Shown: positions 35,122 to 44,711, numbered from the stretch's first letter. The stretch is 64,000 nucleotides of DNA from Flavobacteriaceae bacterium (GCA_014238425.1 JABABD010000040.1:62001-126000), one strand, 5' to 3'. Numbers and translations are program-made. Notes: generated by a model from the sequence alone, not told the origin.

Positions 35122-37977
35122 ATGAATACAGATTCTTTTGCTTTGCGCCACATTGGTCCTCGACCATCTGACCATGCAGATATGCTAAAAACTGTTGGAG
35201 TCAATTCTCTTGACCAACTTATGGATGAGACCATTCCAGACAATATCAAGCTACAAAAAGACCTTAACCTTGAAAAGGCCATGAGCGAACAAGAATACTT
35301 GACGCATATTCATGACATGGCTTCAAAAAATAAAGTATACAAGACATATATAGGTTTAGGTTATCATCCATCTGTCTTACCAGCAGTTATTCAAAGAAAT
35401 ATTCTTGAAAACCCAGGTTGGTATACCGCATATACACCTTACCAGGCGGAAATTGCACAAGGTAGATTAGAGGCACTATTAAACTTTCAGACCATGGTAA
35501 CTGACCTTACTGGAATGGAATTGGCCAACGCCTCCTTATTAGATGAAAGTACTGCAGCGGCTGAAGCTATGAGCTTGCTTTTTGCCGTTAGAGAACGTAA
35601 TCAAAAGAAAAACAATGTCAACAAATTTTTTGTTGATGTAGAAATCTTACCTCAAACATTATCATTGTTACAAACAAGAGCCAATCCAATAGGAGTTGAG
35701 CTTGTAATAGGCAACACAAAGACTTTCGATTTTTCTTCAGAATATTTCGGGGCGATAGTTCAATACCCAGGAAAACATGGCGAAATAATCAATCTTGGAG
35801 AATTTATTTCAAAAGCAAAGAGCAATAACATAAAAGTGGCCGTCGCCGCAGATATCTTAAGTTTAGTAAAATTGGAAGCACCTGGCCATTTTGGAGCTGA
35901 TGTTGTTGTAGGAACCACACAACGTTTCGGTATCCCAATGGGATATGGTGGCCCTCACGCTGCTTATTTCGCAACTAAAGAAGAACACAAAAGAAATATT
36001 CCTGGCCGTATCATAGGGGTCACAAAAGACACAGATGGTAATCGTGCGTTACGTATGGCTTTACAAACACGTGAGCAACATATCAAGAGAGATAGAGCCA
36101 CGTCTAATATATGCACGGCTCAAGTATTATTGGCTGTTATGGCAGGTATGTATGCCGTGTATCATGGTCAGAAAGGGTTGAAACATATCGCTGACAAAGT
36201 ACATATGACTGCTATGGCATTAGCATCATTTCTAGAGGAATTAGGTTTTGAGCAATTGAATGACGCCTATTTTGACACCTTAAGAGTTAAGGTAAACACT
36301 AAAGAACTTAAAGAAGTTGCGTTAAAGGCTGGCGTAAATTTCAACTACATAGATGATGAAACTGTTTCAATTTCAATAAATGAAACTATAACTGGTACAG
36401 ATTTAAAATTATTGGCTTCGATTTTCTCTCAACTTAAAAACAAAAATCCAGACAATTATTCAATACACGTTAAGCCAGAGGAAAGCATTCTACAAGAATA
36501 CAGTAAACGAACTACACCTTTTTTGGAGAATGAAGTGTTCAACACCTATCACTCTGAAACTGACTTGATGCGTTACATCAAGAAATTGGAGCGCAAGGAT
36601 CTTTCGCTCAATCACTCAATGATATCGTTGGGTTCCTGCACCATGAAATTGAATGCCGCTGCGGAAATGCTTCCATTAAGTTGGGCCAATTGGGGAAACA
36701 TTCATCCCTTTGTACCATTAGATCAAGCAGAAGGTTATCAAATCGTATTGAAGAAACTTGAAGATCAACTAACAGAAATTACTGGGTTTGCTGGTACCTC
36801 ATTACAACCTAATTCTGGTGCTCAAGGAGAATATGCGGGCCTTATGGTTATAAAAGCATATCATGAATCTAAAGACGAAGGGCATCGTAATATTTGCTTG
36901 ATTCCATCCTCTGCTCACGGAACCAATCCTGCAAGTGCAGTTATGGCAGGCATGAAAGTTGTTGTAACTAAAGCCACTGAAGATGGTAATATTGATGTTG
37001 ATGATTTACGTGAAAAAGCAGAATTACATAAAGACAATTTATCTGCATTGATGGTAACTTACCCATCTACTCATGGGGTTTTTGAATCAGCTATAAAAGA
37101 TATCACTAAAACTATACATGACAATGGCGGACAAGTTTATATGGATGGAGCTAATATGAATGCGCAAGTTGGTTTGACTAATCCTGGAAGTATAGGTGCC
37201 GATGTATGCCATTTAAATTTACATAAAACCTTCGCTATTCCACATGGTGGTGGTGGCCCTGGCGTTGGTCCGATTTGCGTCGCTGAACAACTGGTTCCTT
37301 TTTTACCTGGAAACCCAGTAGTTAAAACTGGTGGCGAAAACGCCATTACTGCAATTTCTGCAGCCCCTTGGGGAAGCGCTTTAGCGTGCCTTATATCTTA
37401 CGGGTATATTACTATGTTAGGCGCTAATGGATTAAAACAATCTACTGAGCTTGCTATTTTAAATGCGAACTATATAAAGGAGCGTCTTAATGGTCATTAT
37501 AGTGTATTATACTCTGGTGAAAAAGGAAGAGCAGCCCATGAAATGATAGTAGATTGTAGACCTTTTAAAGAAAATGGTATTGAAGTTACCGATATTGCCA
37601 AACGTTTGATGGATTATGGTTTCCATGCTCCTACCGTATCATTTCCAGTTGCAGGCACCATAATGATTGAACCAACTGAGAGTGAAAGTAAAGAAGAAAT
37701 CGATCGCTTTTGTCAAGCGATGATTTCTATTAAAAAGGAGATTGACAAGGCTTCAAAAGATGACCCTAATAATGTGCTGAAAAATTCTCCACATACAATG
37801 GATATGGTAACATCAGACACATGGAGGTTTCCATATTCTCGTGAAAAGGCTGCATTCCCTTTAGATTATGTGAGAGATAATAAATTTTGGCCTAGTGTTA
37901 GACGCGTTGATGATGCCTATGGAGATAGAAATTTGATTTGCACTTGTGCGCCTATTGAAGATTTTATTGAAGCATAA
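35122..37977 (+). CDS. gcvP: Glycine dehydrogenase (decarboxylating), P-protein of the glycine cleavage system
   Basis: The 951-residue protein is the single-chain P-protein: the N-terminal half begins with SFALRHIGPRPSDHADML and contains YTPYQAEIAQGRLEALLNFQ, and the C-terminal half has the PLP-binding Lys702 in LNLHKTFAIPHGGGGPG. Conserved active-site stretches GSCTMKLNAAAEM and SSAHGTNPASAVMAG are present. It decarboxylates glycine and passes the aminomethyl group to the lipoyl arm of GcvH. The other glycine cleavage genes are not in this window. The start at 35122 matches the usual N-terminus. Confidence 0.98.
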   Translation: MNTDSFALRHIGPRPSDHADMLKTVGVNSLDQLMDETIPDNIKLQKDLNLEKAMSEQEYLTHIHDMASKNKVYKTYIGLGYHPSVLPAVIQRNILENPGWYTAYTPYQAEIAQGRLEALLNFQTMVTDLTGMELANASLLDESTAAAEAMSLLFAVRERNQKKNNVNKFFVDVEILPQTLSLLQTRANPIGVELVIGNTKTFDFSSEYFGAIVQYPGKHGEIINLGEFISKAKSNNIKVAVAADILSLVKLEAPGHFGADVVVGTTQRFGIPMGYGGPHAAYFATKEEHKRNIPGRIIGVTKDTDGNRALRMALQTREQHIKRDRATSNICTAQVLLAVMAGMYAVYHGQKGLKHIADKVHMTAMALASFLEELGFEQLNDAYFDTLRVKVNTKELKEVALKAGVNFNYIDDETVSISINETITGTDLKLLASIFSQLKNKNPDNYSIHVKPEESILQEYSKRTTPFLENEVFNTYHSETDLMRYIKKLERKDLSLNHSMISLGSCTMKLNAAAEMLPLSWANWGNIHPFVPLDQAEGYQIVLKKLEDQLTEITGFAGTSLQPNSGAQGEYAGLMVIKAYHESKDEGHRNICLIPSSAHGTNPASAVMAGMKVVVTKATEDGNIDVDDLREKAELHKDNLSALMVTYPSTHGVFESAIKDITKTIHDNGGQVYMDGANMNAQVGLTNPGSIGADVCHLNLHKTFAIPHGGGGPGVGPICVAEQLVPFLPGNPVVKTGGENAITAISAAPWGSALACLISYGYITMLGANGLKQSTELAILNANYIKERLNGHYSVLYSGEKGRAAHEMIVDCRPFKENGIEVTDIAKRLMDYGFHAPTVSFPVAGTIMIEPTESESKEEIDRFCQAMISIKKEIDKASKDDPNNVLKNSPHTMDMVTSDTWRFPYSREKAAFPLDYVRDNKFWPSVRRVDDAYGDRNLICTCAPIEDFIEA

Positions 37978-38076
37978 AAGAGCATTTGAACATCGTAAAA
38001 TCATTAGATTATTAATGAACGTTTAACCTTATGTCAATATATTCGCTATATTACTAACAAAATAAGCGTTTCTTAT

Positions 38077-39135
38077 ATGAATATCAAGATAACTGGCACT
38101 GGAAGTTACATCCCAGACGTGATTGAAACCAATGATAACTTCCACCAACACAATTTCTTAAATGTTGATGGTACTTCTATAGAGTCTCCTAATGAAGTAA
38201 TTGTTGAGAAATTTAAAGCTATTACGGGCATAGCTGAACGTCGTTATGCAAAAAACCATCACACATCTTCTGACCTCGCTTTCTTTGCAGCTGAAAAAGC
38301 TATTGAAGACGCTAATATTAACCGAGAAGAGCTTGATTACATTATTTGCGCACACAATTTTGGTGATGTAAAGCAAGGCACTGTACAAAGTGATTTATTA
38401 CCATGTCTAGCATCACGTGTTAAACATAGTTTACGTATAAAAAATCCAAAATGTGTAGCTTACGATATTCTTTTCGGTTGTCCGGGTTGGGTTGAAGGTG
38501 TTATACAAGCAAATGCTTTTATAAAAGCAGGTATTGCAAAAAAATGCCTAGTCATTGGTTCAGAAACGCTGTCTCGAGTAGTAGATAAGCACGATCGCGA
38601 CTCCATGATTTATTCTGATGGTGCAGGAGCAACGGTTATTGAAGCTACTGATAATGAAGGCGGCATATTATCGCATGATACTGCTTCCTTTACATATGAC
38701 GAAGCATATTACTTGTTCTTCGGAAACTCCAACAATCAGAGTCTATGTAAAGACACACGCTATCTTAAAATGCATGGCCGCAAGATTTATGAGTTTGCAT
38801 TGAATGAAGTTCCAAAAGCAATGAAAGCTTGCTTAGATGATAGTGGTGCTAATATTTCAGATTTAAAGAAAATCTTCATTCATCAAGCTAATGAAAAAAT
38901 GGATGAAGCCATCATCAAACGTTTCTATAGATTATATAAAACAGAGGTGCCAGAAGATATTATGCCTATGAACATCCAGACATTTGGTAATAGCTCAGTT
39001 GCAACAATACCAACAGTCTTTGACCTAGTAAAACGAAATAAACTAGGTAATCACGAACTCAATAAAGGTGACCTTATTATGTTTGCAAGTGTTGGAGGAG
39101 GAATGCACATTAATGCCATTACCTATAGATACTAA
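38077..39135 (+). CDS. 3-oxoacyl-ACP synthase III family protein
   Basis: The 352-residue protein is a KAS III/FabH-like thiolase-fold condensing enzyme with an intact triad: Cys135 in FGCPGWVEG, His269 in IHQANEKM and Asn305 in TFGNSSVATIP. It carries the C-terminal GDLIMFASVGGGMHINA motif. The insertion around residue 30-60 (FLNVDGTSIESPNEVIVEKF) and the lack of close FabH-like substrate-pocket features suggest a specialised rather than the housekeeping FabH. It is followed, after 1 base, by a methyltransferase and then a glycosyltransferase, so the three may make a modified lipid. The product is unknown. Confidence 0.9.
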   Translation: MNIKITGTGSYIPDVIETNDNFHQHNFLNVDGTSIESPNEVIVEKFKAITGIAERRYAKNHHTSSDLAFFAAEKAIEDANINREELDYIICAHNFGDVKQGTVQSDLLPCLASRVKHSLRIKNPKCVAYDILFGCPGWVEGVIQANAFIKAGIAKKCLVIGSETLSRVVDKHDRDSMIYSDGAGATVIEATDNEGGILSHDTASFTYDEAYYLFFGNSNNQSLCKDTRYLKMHGRKIYEFALNEVPKAMKACLDDSGANISDLKKIFIHQANEKMDEAIIKRFYRLYKTEVPEDIMPMNIQTFGNSSVATIPTVFDLVKRNKLGNHELNKGDLIMFASVGGGMHINAITYRY

Positions 39136-39136
39136 A

Positions 39137-39658
39137 ATGTACGAAGGTAAATACCCGCGCAAACGCTATAAATTAACCCTTGATTTTTTAAAAGAATATA
39201 TTCCACCTTCCTCAAAATTATTAGATTTAGGTGTAGAGAATCCATTTTCGGACATCATGAAAGAGAATGGTTATGACGTCAAAAACACAACAGGAGAAGA
39301 TCTAGATATAGATTTTTCATCTGTACAACATTCTGATGCGGACGTCGTCACTGCTTTCGAAATTTTTGAACATCTTCTTGCCCCATACAATATCTTAAAA
39401 GAAATAAAAGCTAACAAGCTTGTCGCTAGCATTCCTATGCGATTATGGTTCGCTCCTGCTTATAAAAGCAAAACAGATACATGGGATAGGCATTACCATG
39501 AATTCGAAGATTGGCAATTCGATTGGTTATTGGAAAAAGCTGGATGGCAAATAAAATCTCGTAAACAATGGACAAACCCAGTAAAGAAAATAGGAATTCG
39601 TCCAATTCTTCGTCTTTTTACCAATCGCTATTATATTGTTTATGCTGAAAGGATGTAA
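39137..39658 (+). CDS. SAM-dependent methyltransferase-like protein
   Basis: The 173-residue protein starts at the ATG at 39137, one base after the KAS III stop; the longer frame from 39068 would run inside the preceding gene. It has a Rossmann-like methyltransferase core: motif I LLDLGVENPFSDI (about 28-40), motif II-like GEDLDIDF, and FEIFEHLLAPYNILKEI (about 76-93). Motif I lacks the usual GxGxG glycines, so SAM binding is atypical. The C-terminal part (HYHEFEDWQFDWLLEKAGW) is typical of the class I methyltransferases that modify small molecules or lipids. The substrate is unknown. Confidence 0.8.
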   Translation: MYEGKYPRKRYKLTLDFLKEYIPPSSKLLDLGVENPFSDIMKENGYDVKNTTGEDLDIDFSSVQHSDADVVTAFEIFEHLLAPYNILKEIKANKLVASIPMRLWFAPAYKSKTDTWDRHYHEFEDWQFDWLLEKAGWQIKSRKQWTNPVKKIGIRPILRLFTNRYYIVYAERM

Positions 39659-39682
39659 CTTTACCTCTCAAAATTTTTCTTT

Positions 39683-40543
39683 TTGAATATTTACGTCGTC
39701 ATACCTGCCCATAACGAAGAAGATACTATTGGCTTCATGTTAGAATCCTTGGTAAGTCAAACATTATTGCCAAAAAAAGTCATTATAGTCAACGACAATT
39801 CATCAGATGACACGCAAAAAACTATCGAGTCATTTACTAAAAAACACCATTGGATTACATTACTGAATCATTCTTCTTCCAATGAACATATTCCAGGTAG
39901 TAAAGTCATTAATGCCTTTTATAAAGGATTTGAATCTTTAGATAAAGATTATGCTATTGTCTGTAAATTCGATGCAGACATTATATTACCAAACGATTAT
40001 TTAGAAAAAATTGCTACTCTATTCAAAAAGGACGATACTATAGGAATAGCAGGTGGGTTGGCTTACATCAAAAAAGGAAGTGATTGGATATATGAAACAG
40101 TGGCCTCAAAAAATCATGTCCGAGGACCCTTTAAAGCATACCGCAAAGAATGTTTTGAACAAATTGGCGGACTTAAACGCTCAGTTGGCTGGGATACATT
40201 AGATACCCTGTTAGCACAATTTCATGGATGGACTGTTAAAACGGATAGCACATTACATATTAAACACTTAAAACCTACTGGAGCGTTGTATACAGCTGAA
40301 AGTAAATATCTTCAAGGCGAAGCTCTATATAAAATGCGCTATGGGTTTCCACTAACACTACTTACGGCATTAAAAAGTGCTTTGAATAAGAAAAGTAGCA
40401 CCTATTTCTTTAATACTGTTTCTGGATATTTAAAAGCTAAAAACAGTAGTAATATAGTACCAATGGTTTCTGAGGAAGAAGGGAAATTCATCCGACAACT
40501 TAGATGGAAAGGCATTAAAAGAAAACTAGGATTACCATCTTAA
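39683..40543 (+). CDS. Family 2 glycosyltransferase, probable TTG start
   Basis: The 286-residue protein has the GT-A fold: the first strand and nucleotide site IYVVIPAHNEEDTIG, IIVNDNSSDDT (about 35-45) and the DxD-like CKFDADIILP (about 94-103), followed by GGLAYI and KHLKPTGA. No ATG precedes the first strand; the only in-frame ATG upstream (39653) is followed at once by a stop codon, so the TTG at 39683 is the best start. It follows the methyltransferase by 24 bases and its stop overlaps the convergent phosphatase gene by 4 bases. Donor and acceptor are unknown; lipid or surface glycan synthesis is possible. Confidence 0.87.
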   Translation: MNIYVVIPAHNEEDTIGFMLESLVSQTLLPKKVIIVNDNSSDDTQKTIESFTKKHHWITLLNHSSSNEHIPGSKVINAFYKGFESLDKDYAIVCKFDADIILPNDYLEKIATLFKKDDTIGIAGGLAYIKKGSDWIYETVASKNHVRGPFKAYRKECFEQIGGLKRSVGWDTLDTLLAQFHGWTVKTDSTLHIKHLKPTGALYTAESKYLQGEALYKMRYGFPLTLLTALKSALNKKSSTYFFNTVSGYLKAKNSSNIVPMVSEEEGKFIRQLRWKGIKRKLGLPS

Positions 40544-42210
40544 TTCTTTAAAACCTCTATTATCGGTTTTCCAGTAGCAGAATTAGGAAAACTAATTCCT
40601 AAAAGAGCAGACATGGTTGGTGCAATATCAATAATTCGTGTTTTCTTGAATGTACTCCCATGATTAATTCCTTTTCCGTAAAACAATAAGGGAACATGTG
40701 TATCGTAATTCAATCCAGACCCATGTGTCGATCCTGTTTTACTATACGATATTACAGCTGGTTGATGCACAACAAGCACGTCGCCAGAGCGTTTTTGATT
40801 AAATCCATTTTGCAGCAAATGTTCTACGCCATCCGGAAAAGAGGTGCTACTCATCGTTGTAGCTGAATACGCCTTATCAATATTATTGTATGTAATCAAT
40901 TCATTAACAATGGCCTCTTGAACATCTTTAAGTTCAAGTTTTAACAACGCTATTTTATCTCGATTTAAAAAAATCTGATTATTGCTTACATTCTCTATCA
41001 AATCTGATGCTCCAAATGTCTTAGTCATAAATGTGATAAATTTTTCTTTTGTCTCAGAGTTATTCAAATAGCCGGAAGGAATTTTTACGCTTTGTAAATA
41101 AGAAGGCACATTAACTGCTCCATGATCAGCAGTTAAAAATACCGTATACTGCCCTTTTCCTACTTTAGTATCTAGAGCATTTAGCAATCGTTCTAGATCT
41201 TTATCCAGTCTGATATAAGTGTCTTCAACTTCTTTTGAATTCACTCCAAAATTATGTCCTACATAATCTGTGCTCGAAAAACTCACAGCAAGAATATCGG
41301 TAACATCGTCACGTCCTAATGCTTCTCCATCAATAGCAGCAATTGCAAAATCTGCCACCACACTATTACCGTAAGGAGTTGCTCTCAAAATATCTAAATT
41401 CCCATTTTTAGTACTCAAACTCTTTAAATCGTATGGAAACGTTGCTGTTTCTTTACCTTTAAAACCACCTTCAAATTCATTTAAGTCGTTGCCACTCTCT
41501 ACATAAGTACTAATATCATAAAATGTATTCCATGTCTTTAAATATTTTTCAACAGCATCAGAACCGTTAAAATCATTCACCCAGTTTGGCAAACTATTCA
41601 TATAAAAAGTACTTGTAATAAAATGTCCTTCGTCTTTACCTGTAAACCAATATGCAGCATTTGCTGTATGACCAGCAGGCAATATCGCACCTCTATCTTT
41701 CACCGAAACTCCAATGGTTTTGCCTCTCATCTGAGTAAACAACCTGTTCTCATCTGCAAAAGTGGTTGACACCATTCTGTGTGGAGACATTTTTCCAGCT
41801 GAACCTTCGGTACCTATCGACTGCATTTTGTCATCTCCCGTACAATAAACTGATTTTTTAATTTCTTTGTTATACCAATTATTACCTATAACTCCATGAT
41901 ATTTTGGTGTGGTTCCCGTATATACGGAAGCATGTCCAGGTCCTGTATACGTTGGAATGTAGTTAAAGTGATTGTTTTTACAATTAAACCCTTTTTGTAT
42001 TAATCTATTAAATCCTCCTGTACCGTACTTACCTGCAAATCGAGTCAAATAATCATAGCGCATTTGATCCACAACAATACCAACCACAAGTCTAGGGTTA
42101 TCATTTACACTTGAATTTATTATCGTTTGATTCTTTGATATTATAGCTTGTTGAGCCGAACATGAAACCAAACAAAAAACAACGAGAATAGATGCGAAAA
42201 ACTTATTCAT
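40540..42210 (-). CDS. pafA: PafA-like alkaline phosphatase lipoprotein
   Basis: The 556-residue protein has a lipoprotein signal (CLVSCSAQ, acylated Cys17) and belongs to the alkaline phosphatase superfamily. The metal/nucleophile block is VVGIVVDQMRYDYLTRF with the nucleophile Thr in PTYTGPGHASVYTG (Thr89), the SVKDRGAILPAGH block (conserved Lys/Arg) and metal ligands in SSTDYVGHNFG, LTADHGAV and SGSTHGSGLNYDTHVPL. This pattern matches PafA of Elizabethkingia-type bacteria, a phosphomonoesterase of the outer periplasm or surface used for phosphate scavenging. It converges with the glycosyltransferase gene and has a -7-like box (TATTTTTG, 42239-42232) upstream. Confidence 0.92.
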   Translation of the reverse strand: MNKFFASILVVFCLVSCSAQQAIISKNQTIINSSVNDNPRLVVGIVVDQMRYDYLTRFAGKYGTGGFNRLIQKGFNCKNNHFNYIPTYTGPGHASVYTGTTPKYHGVIGNNWYNKEIKKSVYCTGDDKMQSIGTEGSAGKMSPHRMVSTTFADENRLFTQMRGKTIGVSVKDRGAILPAGHTANAAYWFTGKDEGHFITSTFYMNSLPNWVNDFNGSDAVEKYLKTWNTFYDISTYVESGNDLNEFEGGFKGKETATFPYDLKSLSTKNGNLDILRATPYGNSVVADFAIAAIDGEALGRDDVTDILAVSFSSTDYVGHNFGVNSKEVEDTYIRLDKDLERLLNALDTKVGKGQYTVFLTADHGAVNVPSYLQSVKIPSGYLNNSETKEKFITFMTKTFGASDLIENVSNNQIFLNRDKIALLKLELKDVQEAIVNELITYNNIDKAYSATTMSSTSFPDGVEHLLQNGFNQKRSGDVLVVHQPAVISYSKTGSTHGSGLNYDTHVPLLFYGKGINHGSTFKKTRIIDIAPTMSALLGISFPNSATGKPIIEVLKN

Positions 42211-42321
42211 ATTTTAAAATTAATGTGTATTCAAAAATAATACATTTAATAATCACCTTAATTTAAATGATCATTAAATTATGTAGTATGAATTTTTTAC
42301 TTTAGCATTAACAAAATTCCT

Positions 42322-43059
42322 ATGAGCTACCTCCATAATATCGGTACCTACTTCTTGATGATTGCAGAAATGTTTCGCAAACCAACGAAATGGCCGGTAA
42401 TGCGAACACTTATTTTAAAGGATATTGATGATTTAATTATTGGGTCATTAGGCATTGTTGCTTTCTTGTCATTTTTTGTAGGAGGTGTTGTGACCATACA
42501 AACTGCCTTGAACATTGACAACCCTTTAATTCCAAAGTATCTTGTAGGTTTTGCAACACGGCAGTCAATTGTTTTAGAATTCGCTCCTACTTTTATGTCT
42601 ATTATCATGGCTGGCAAAGTGGGATCATTTATTACCTCAAGTATTGGAAGCATGAGAGTTACAGAACAGATAGATGCCCTGGAAGTTATGGGCATTAATT
42701 CTTTGAATTACTTGGTATTTCCAAAACTAGTAGCAATGATGCTTTACCCCTTTGTCATTTCAATTGCCATGTTTTTAGGTATAATTGGAGGATTAGCAGC
42801 TTGTGTTTATGGAGGGTTTAGTACGTTAACAGATTATATTACAGGAATACAAGAAGGATTCATTTCATTTCATATTATTTACGCCTTTATAAAGACGTTT
42901 GTGTTTGCTTTCATATTAGCCACTATTCCGTCTTTTCATGGTTTTTATATGAAAGGTGGTGCACTTGAAGTAGGCAAAGCAAGTACCACAGCTTTCGTAT
43001 GGACCAGTGTCGTTATAATTGTTGTAAATTATTTTTTAACGGATATGTTACTAAGTTAA
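42322..43059 (+). CDS. mlaE: MlaE-type ABC transporter permease
   Basis: The 245-residue protein is an MlaE/Ttg2B-family permease with about five membrane segments and the diagnostic block FAPTFMSIIMAGKVGSFITSSIGSMRVTEQIDALEVMGIN (residues about 93-132, split by the coupling helix). It forms a complex with the ATPase encoded by the next gene to move phospholipids between inner and outer membranes. The ATPase start overlaps this stop by one base (TAATG), showing translational coupling. An MCE-domain substrate-binding partner is not adjacent. Confidence 0.94.
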   Translation: MSYLHNIGTYFLMIAEMFRKPTKWPVMRTLILKDIDDLIIGSLGIVAFLSFFVGGVVTIQTALNIDNPLIPKYLVGFATRQSIVLEFAPTFMSIIMAGKVGSFITSSIGSMRVTEQIDALEVMGINSLNYLVFPKLVAMMLYPFVISIAMFLGIIGGLAACVYGGFSTLTDYITGIQEGFISFHIIYAFIKTFVFAFILATIPSFHGFYMKGGALEVGKASTTAFVWTSVVIIVVNYFLTDMLLS

Positions 43060-43826
43060 TGATAGAGGTCAAGGAAATACACAAATCGTTTGGAGATGCC
43101 CATGTTTTAAAAGGCATTAGCGCATCTTTTGAAAAAGGAAAAACCAATCTCATCATTGGACAAAGTGGAAGCGGTAAAACTGTTTTTCTAAAGTGTCTTT
43201 TAGGTTTATTCAATCAAGATAAAGGCAATATCTCTTATAACGGTAAAATCTATTCTGAATTAACGGATGATCAAAAAAGAGATTTAAGATCAGAAATGGG
43301 CATGGTATTTCAGGGCAGTGCGTTATTTGATTCTATGACTATTTTAGAAAATGTTATGTTTCCTTTACGTATGTTCACCAATCTATCCAAAGGTGAAATG
43401 GAAGATCGCGCCGATATTGTTCTTAATAGAGTGAATTTGGTTGATGCACATCACAAATTTCCAGCAGAAGCTTCAGGAGGCATGCAAAAACGAGTTGCTA
43501 TAGCCAGAGCTATCGTCAATAATCCAAAGTATCTTTTTTGCGATGAACCTAACTCTGGACTAGACCCAAAAACAGCAATAGTGATTGATAATCTGATTCA
43601 GGAAATTACAGATGAATACCAAATCACTACCGTTATCAATTCTCATGATATGAACTCAGTGATGGAAATTGGTGAAAAAATTGTGTTTTTAAAAGATGGA
43701 TTGAAAGCTTGGGAAGGCTCAAATGAAACCATTTTCAAGACCGACAATGAAGTGGTAACAGATTTCGTTTACTCATCCAATCTTTTTAAAAAGGTACGTA
43801 AAATGTACTTGGAAGAGAATTCGTAA
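43059..43826 (+). CDS. mlaF: MlaF-type ABC transporter ATP-binding protein
   Basis: The 255-residue ATPase has Walker A GQSGSGKTVFLKC (about 36-48), Q-loop VFQGSALFDSM, signature SGGMQKRVAIARA, Walker B YLFCDEPNSGLDP and the switch His (INSHDMNSVMEIG). The start at 43059 gives the expected short first strand MIEVKEIHKSF; the longer frame from 42999 would lie inside the permease gene. It powers the MlaE permease encoded just before it. The following AraC-type regulator starts 2 bases after the stop. Confidence 0.95.
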   Translation: MIEVKEIHKSFGDAHVLKGISASFEKGKTNLIIGQSGSGKTVFLKCLLGLFNQDKGNISYNGKIYSELTDDQKRDLRSEMGMVFQGSALFDSMTILENVMFPLRMFTNLSKGEMEDRADIVLNRVNLVDAHHKFPAEASGGMQKRVAIARAIVNNPKYLFCDEPNSGLDPKTAIVIDNLIQEITDEYQITTVINSHDMNSVMEIGEKIVFLKDGLKAWEGSNETIFKTDNEVVTDFVYSSNLFKKVRKMYLEENS

Positions 43827-43828
43827 GT

Positions 43829-44632
43829 ATGATATTCCTTAAACAATCTCCTATTGATGATCTGTCCTACATCATTAAATGTTTTTGGCTAATCGATAGC
43901 GAAAACGACAATGCCATTAGAGAAGAAAAAATCATTCCGGACGGTTATCCTGAAATGATTTTTCATTATAAGGATCCTTATCACATTAACATAACGGGGC
44001 AATGGGAGCAGCAAGACAACTATTTAATTGCTGGGCAAATTAGAAATTATTTCTACTTGAAAAATTCTGATGAAAGCGGCATGTTTGCAATCAAATTTCA
44101 GCCAACTGCCTTATCGTTGCTTTTTGGAATAAAGATGAACACCATTGCTGATACTGTAATTCCAGTTAACACTAAGCATTATAAATTTCTACAATCTCTA
44201 ATAGATATTGCTATTAGTCCGTATTCTTTTGAAGAAAAAATAAGAAAAGTTGAAAATTGGTTTAAAAAATTCTTGTCAAAAAAACCAATTGCTATCAGTC
44301 ATTATGAAAAAGCAATTGCTACGATTCTTAATCAAAATGGGCAAATGCATCTTGAGGAGTTTAATGAGCAAAACGCTCTTAGTAACCGTGGTTTGGAGCG
44401 CTATTTTAAAAAGCATGTAGGGCTAACTCCTAAATTCTTTATTCGTATCGTTCGCTTTTCATATATTTTCAAATTGGTTCAGAATACTGAATTCAATTGG
44501 TCAGATATAGCTTATTTGGCCGGTTTTTATGACCAATCTCACTTTATTAAAAACTTCAAGGAGTTTACGGGCGAAAATCCTTCTAACTATGGTTTTGATG
44601 ACAAAAATATGGCCAATTTTTTTCTAAAATAA
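43829..44632 (+). CDS. AraC family transcriptional regulator
   Basis: The 267-residue protein has an N-terminal effector domain of the DUF6597 type (about 10-120: CFWLIDSENDNAIREEKIIPDGYPEMIFHY, GMFAIKFQPTALSLLFG) and a C-terminal AraC helix-turn-helix pair (about 165-262: LSNRGLERYFKKHVGLTPKFFIRIVRF, WSDIAYLAGFYDQSHFIKNFKEFTGENPSNYG). It starts 2 bases after the mlaF stop, so it may be transcribed from the same message, and precedes a DUF6265 lipoprotein with its own promoter-like box. A bound ligand is not known. Confidence 0.93.
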   Translation: MIFLKQSPIDDLSYIIKCFWLIDSENDNAIREEKIIPDGYPEMIFHYKDPYHINITGQWEQQDNYLIAGQIRNYFYLKNSDESGMFAIKFQPTALSLLFGIKMNTIADTVIPVNTKHYKFLQSLIDIAISPYSFEEKIRKVENWFKKFLSKKPIAISHYEKAIATILNQNGQMHLEEFNEQNALSNRGLERYFKKHVGLTPKFFIRIVRFSYIFKLVQNTEFNWSDIAYLAGFYDQSHFIKNFKEFTGENPSNYGFDDKNMANFFLK

Positions 44633-44683
44633 TTCATTATTATTTCTGTCGCTTTTTTACTATCAGACACAAAAAGTCCAGGC

Positions 44684-44691
44684 TACATTTG
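44684..44691 (+). promoter_or_regulatory. -7 box of the DUF6265 lipoprotein gene
   Basis: TACATTTG matches the TAnnTTTG consensus exactly, 20 bases before the ATG at 44712, in the 79-base gap after the AraC gene. A clear -33 TTTG is not seen; an activator such as the adjacent AraC-type regulator could compensate. Confidence 0.4.
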
Positions 44692-44711
44692 CTCCAAACA
44701 AAACATAAAAG

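Noticed and set aside
39068..39136. Upstream extension of the methyltransferase gene
   Set aside because: It would overlap the 3' end of the KAS III gene by 68 bases; the ATG at 39137 right after that stop fits the family start.
42348..42695. 115-codon open frame on the minus strand
   Set aside because: It lies opposite the mlaE permease gene, whose identity is certain; no family match or start signal.
42999..43058. Upstream extension of the mlaF gene
   Set aside because: It would lie inside mlaE; the ATG that overlaps the mlaE stop gives the normal N-terminus.
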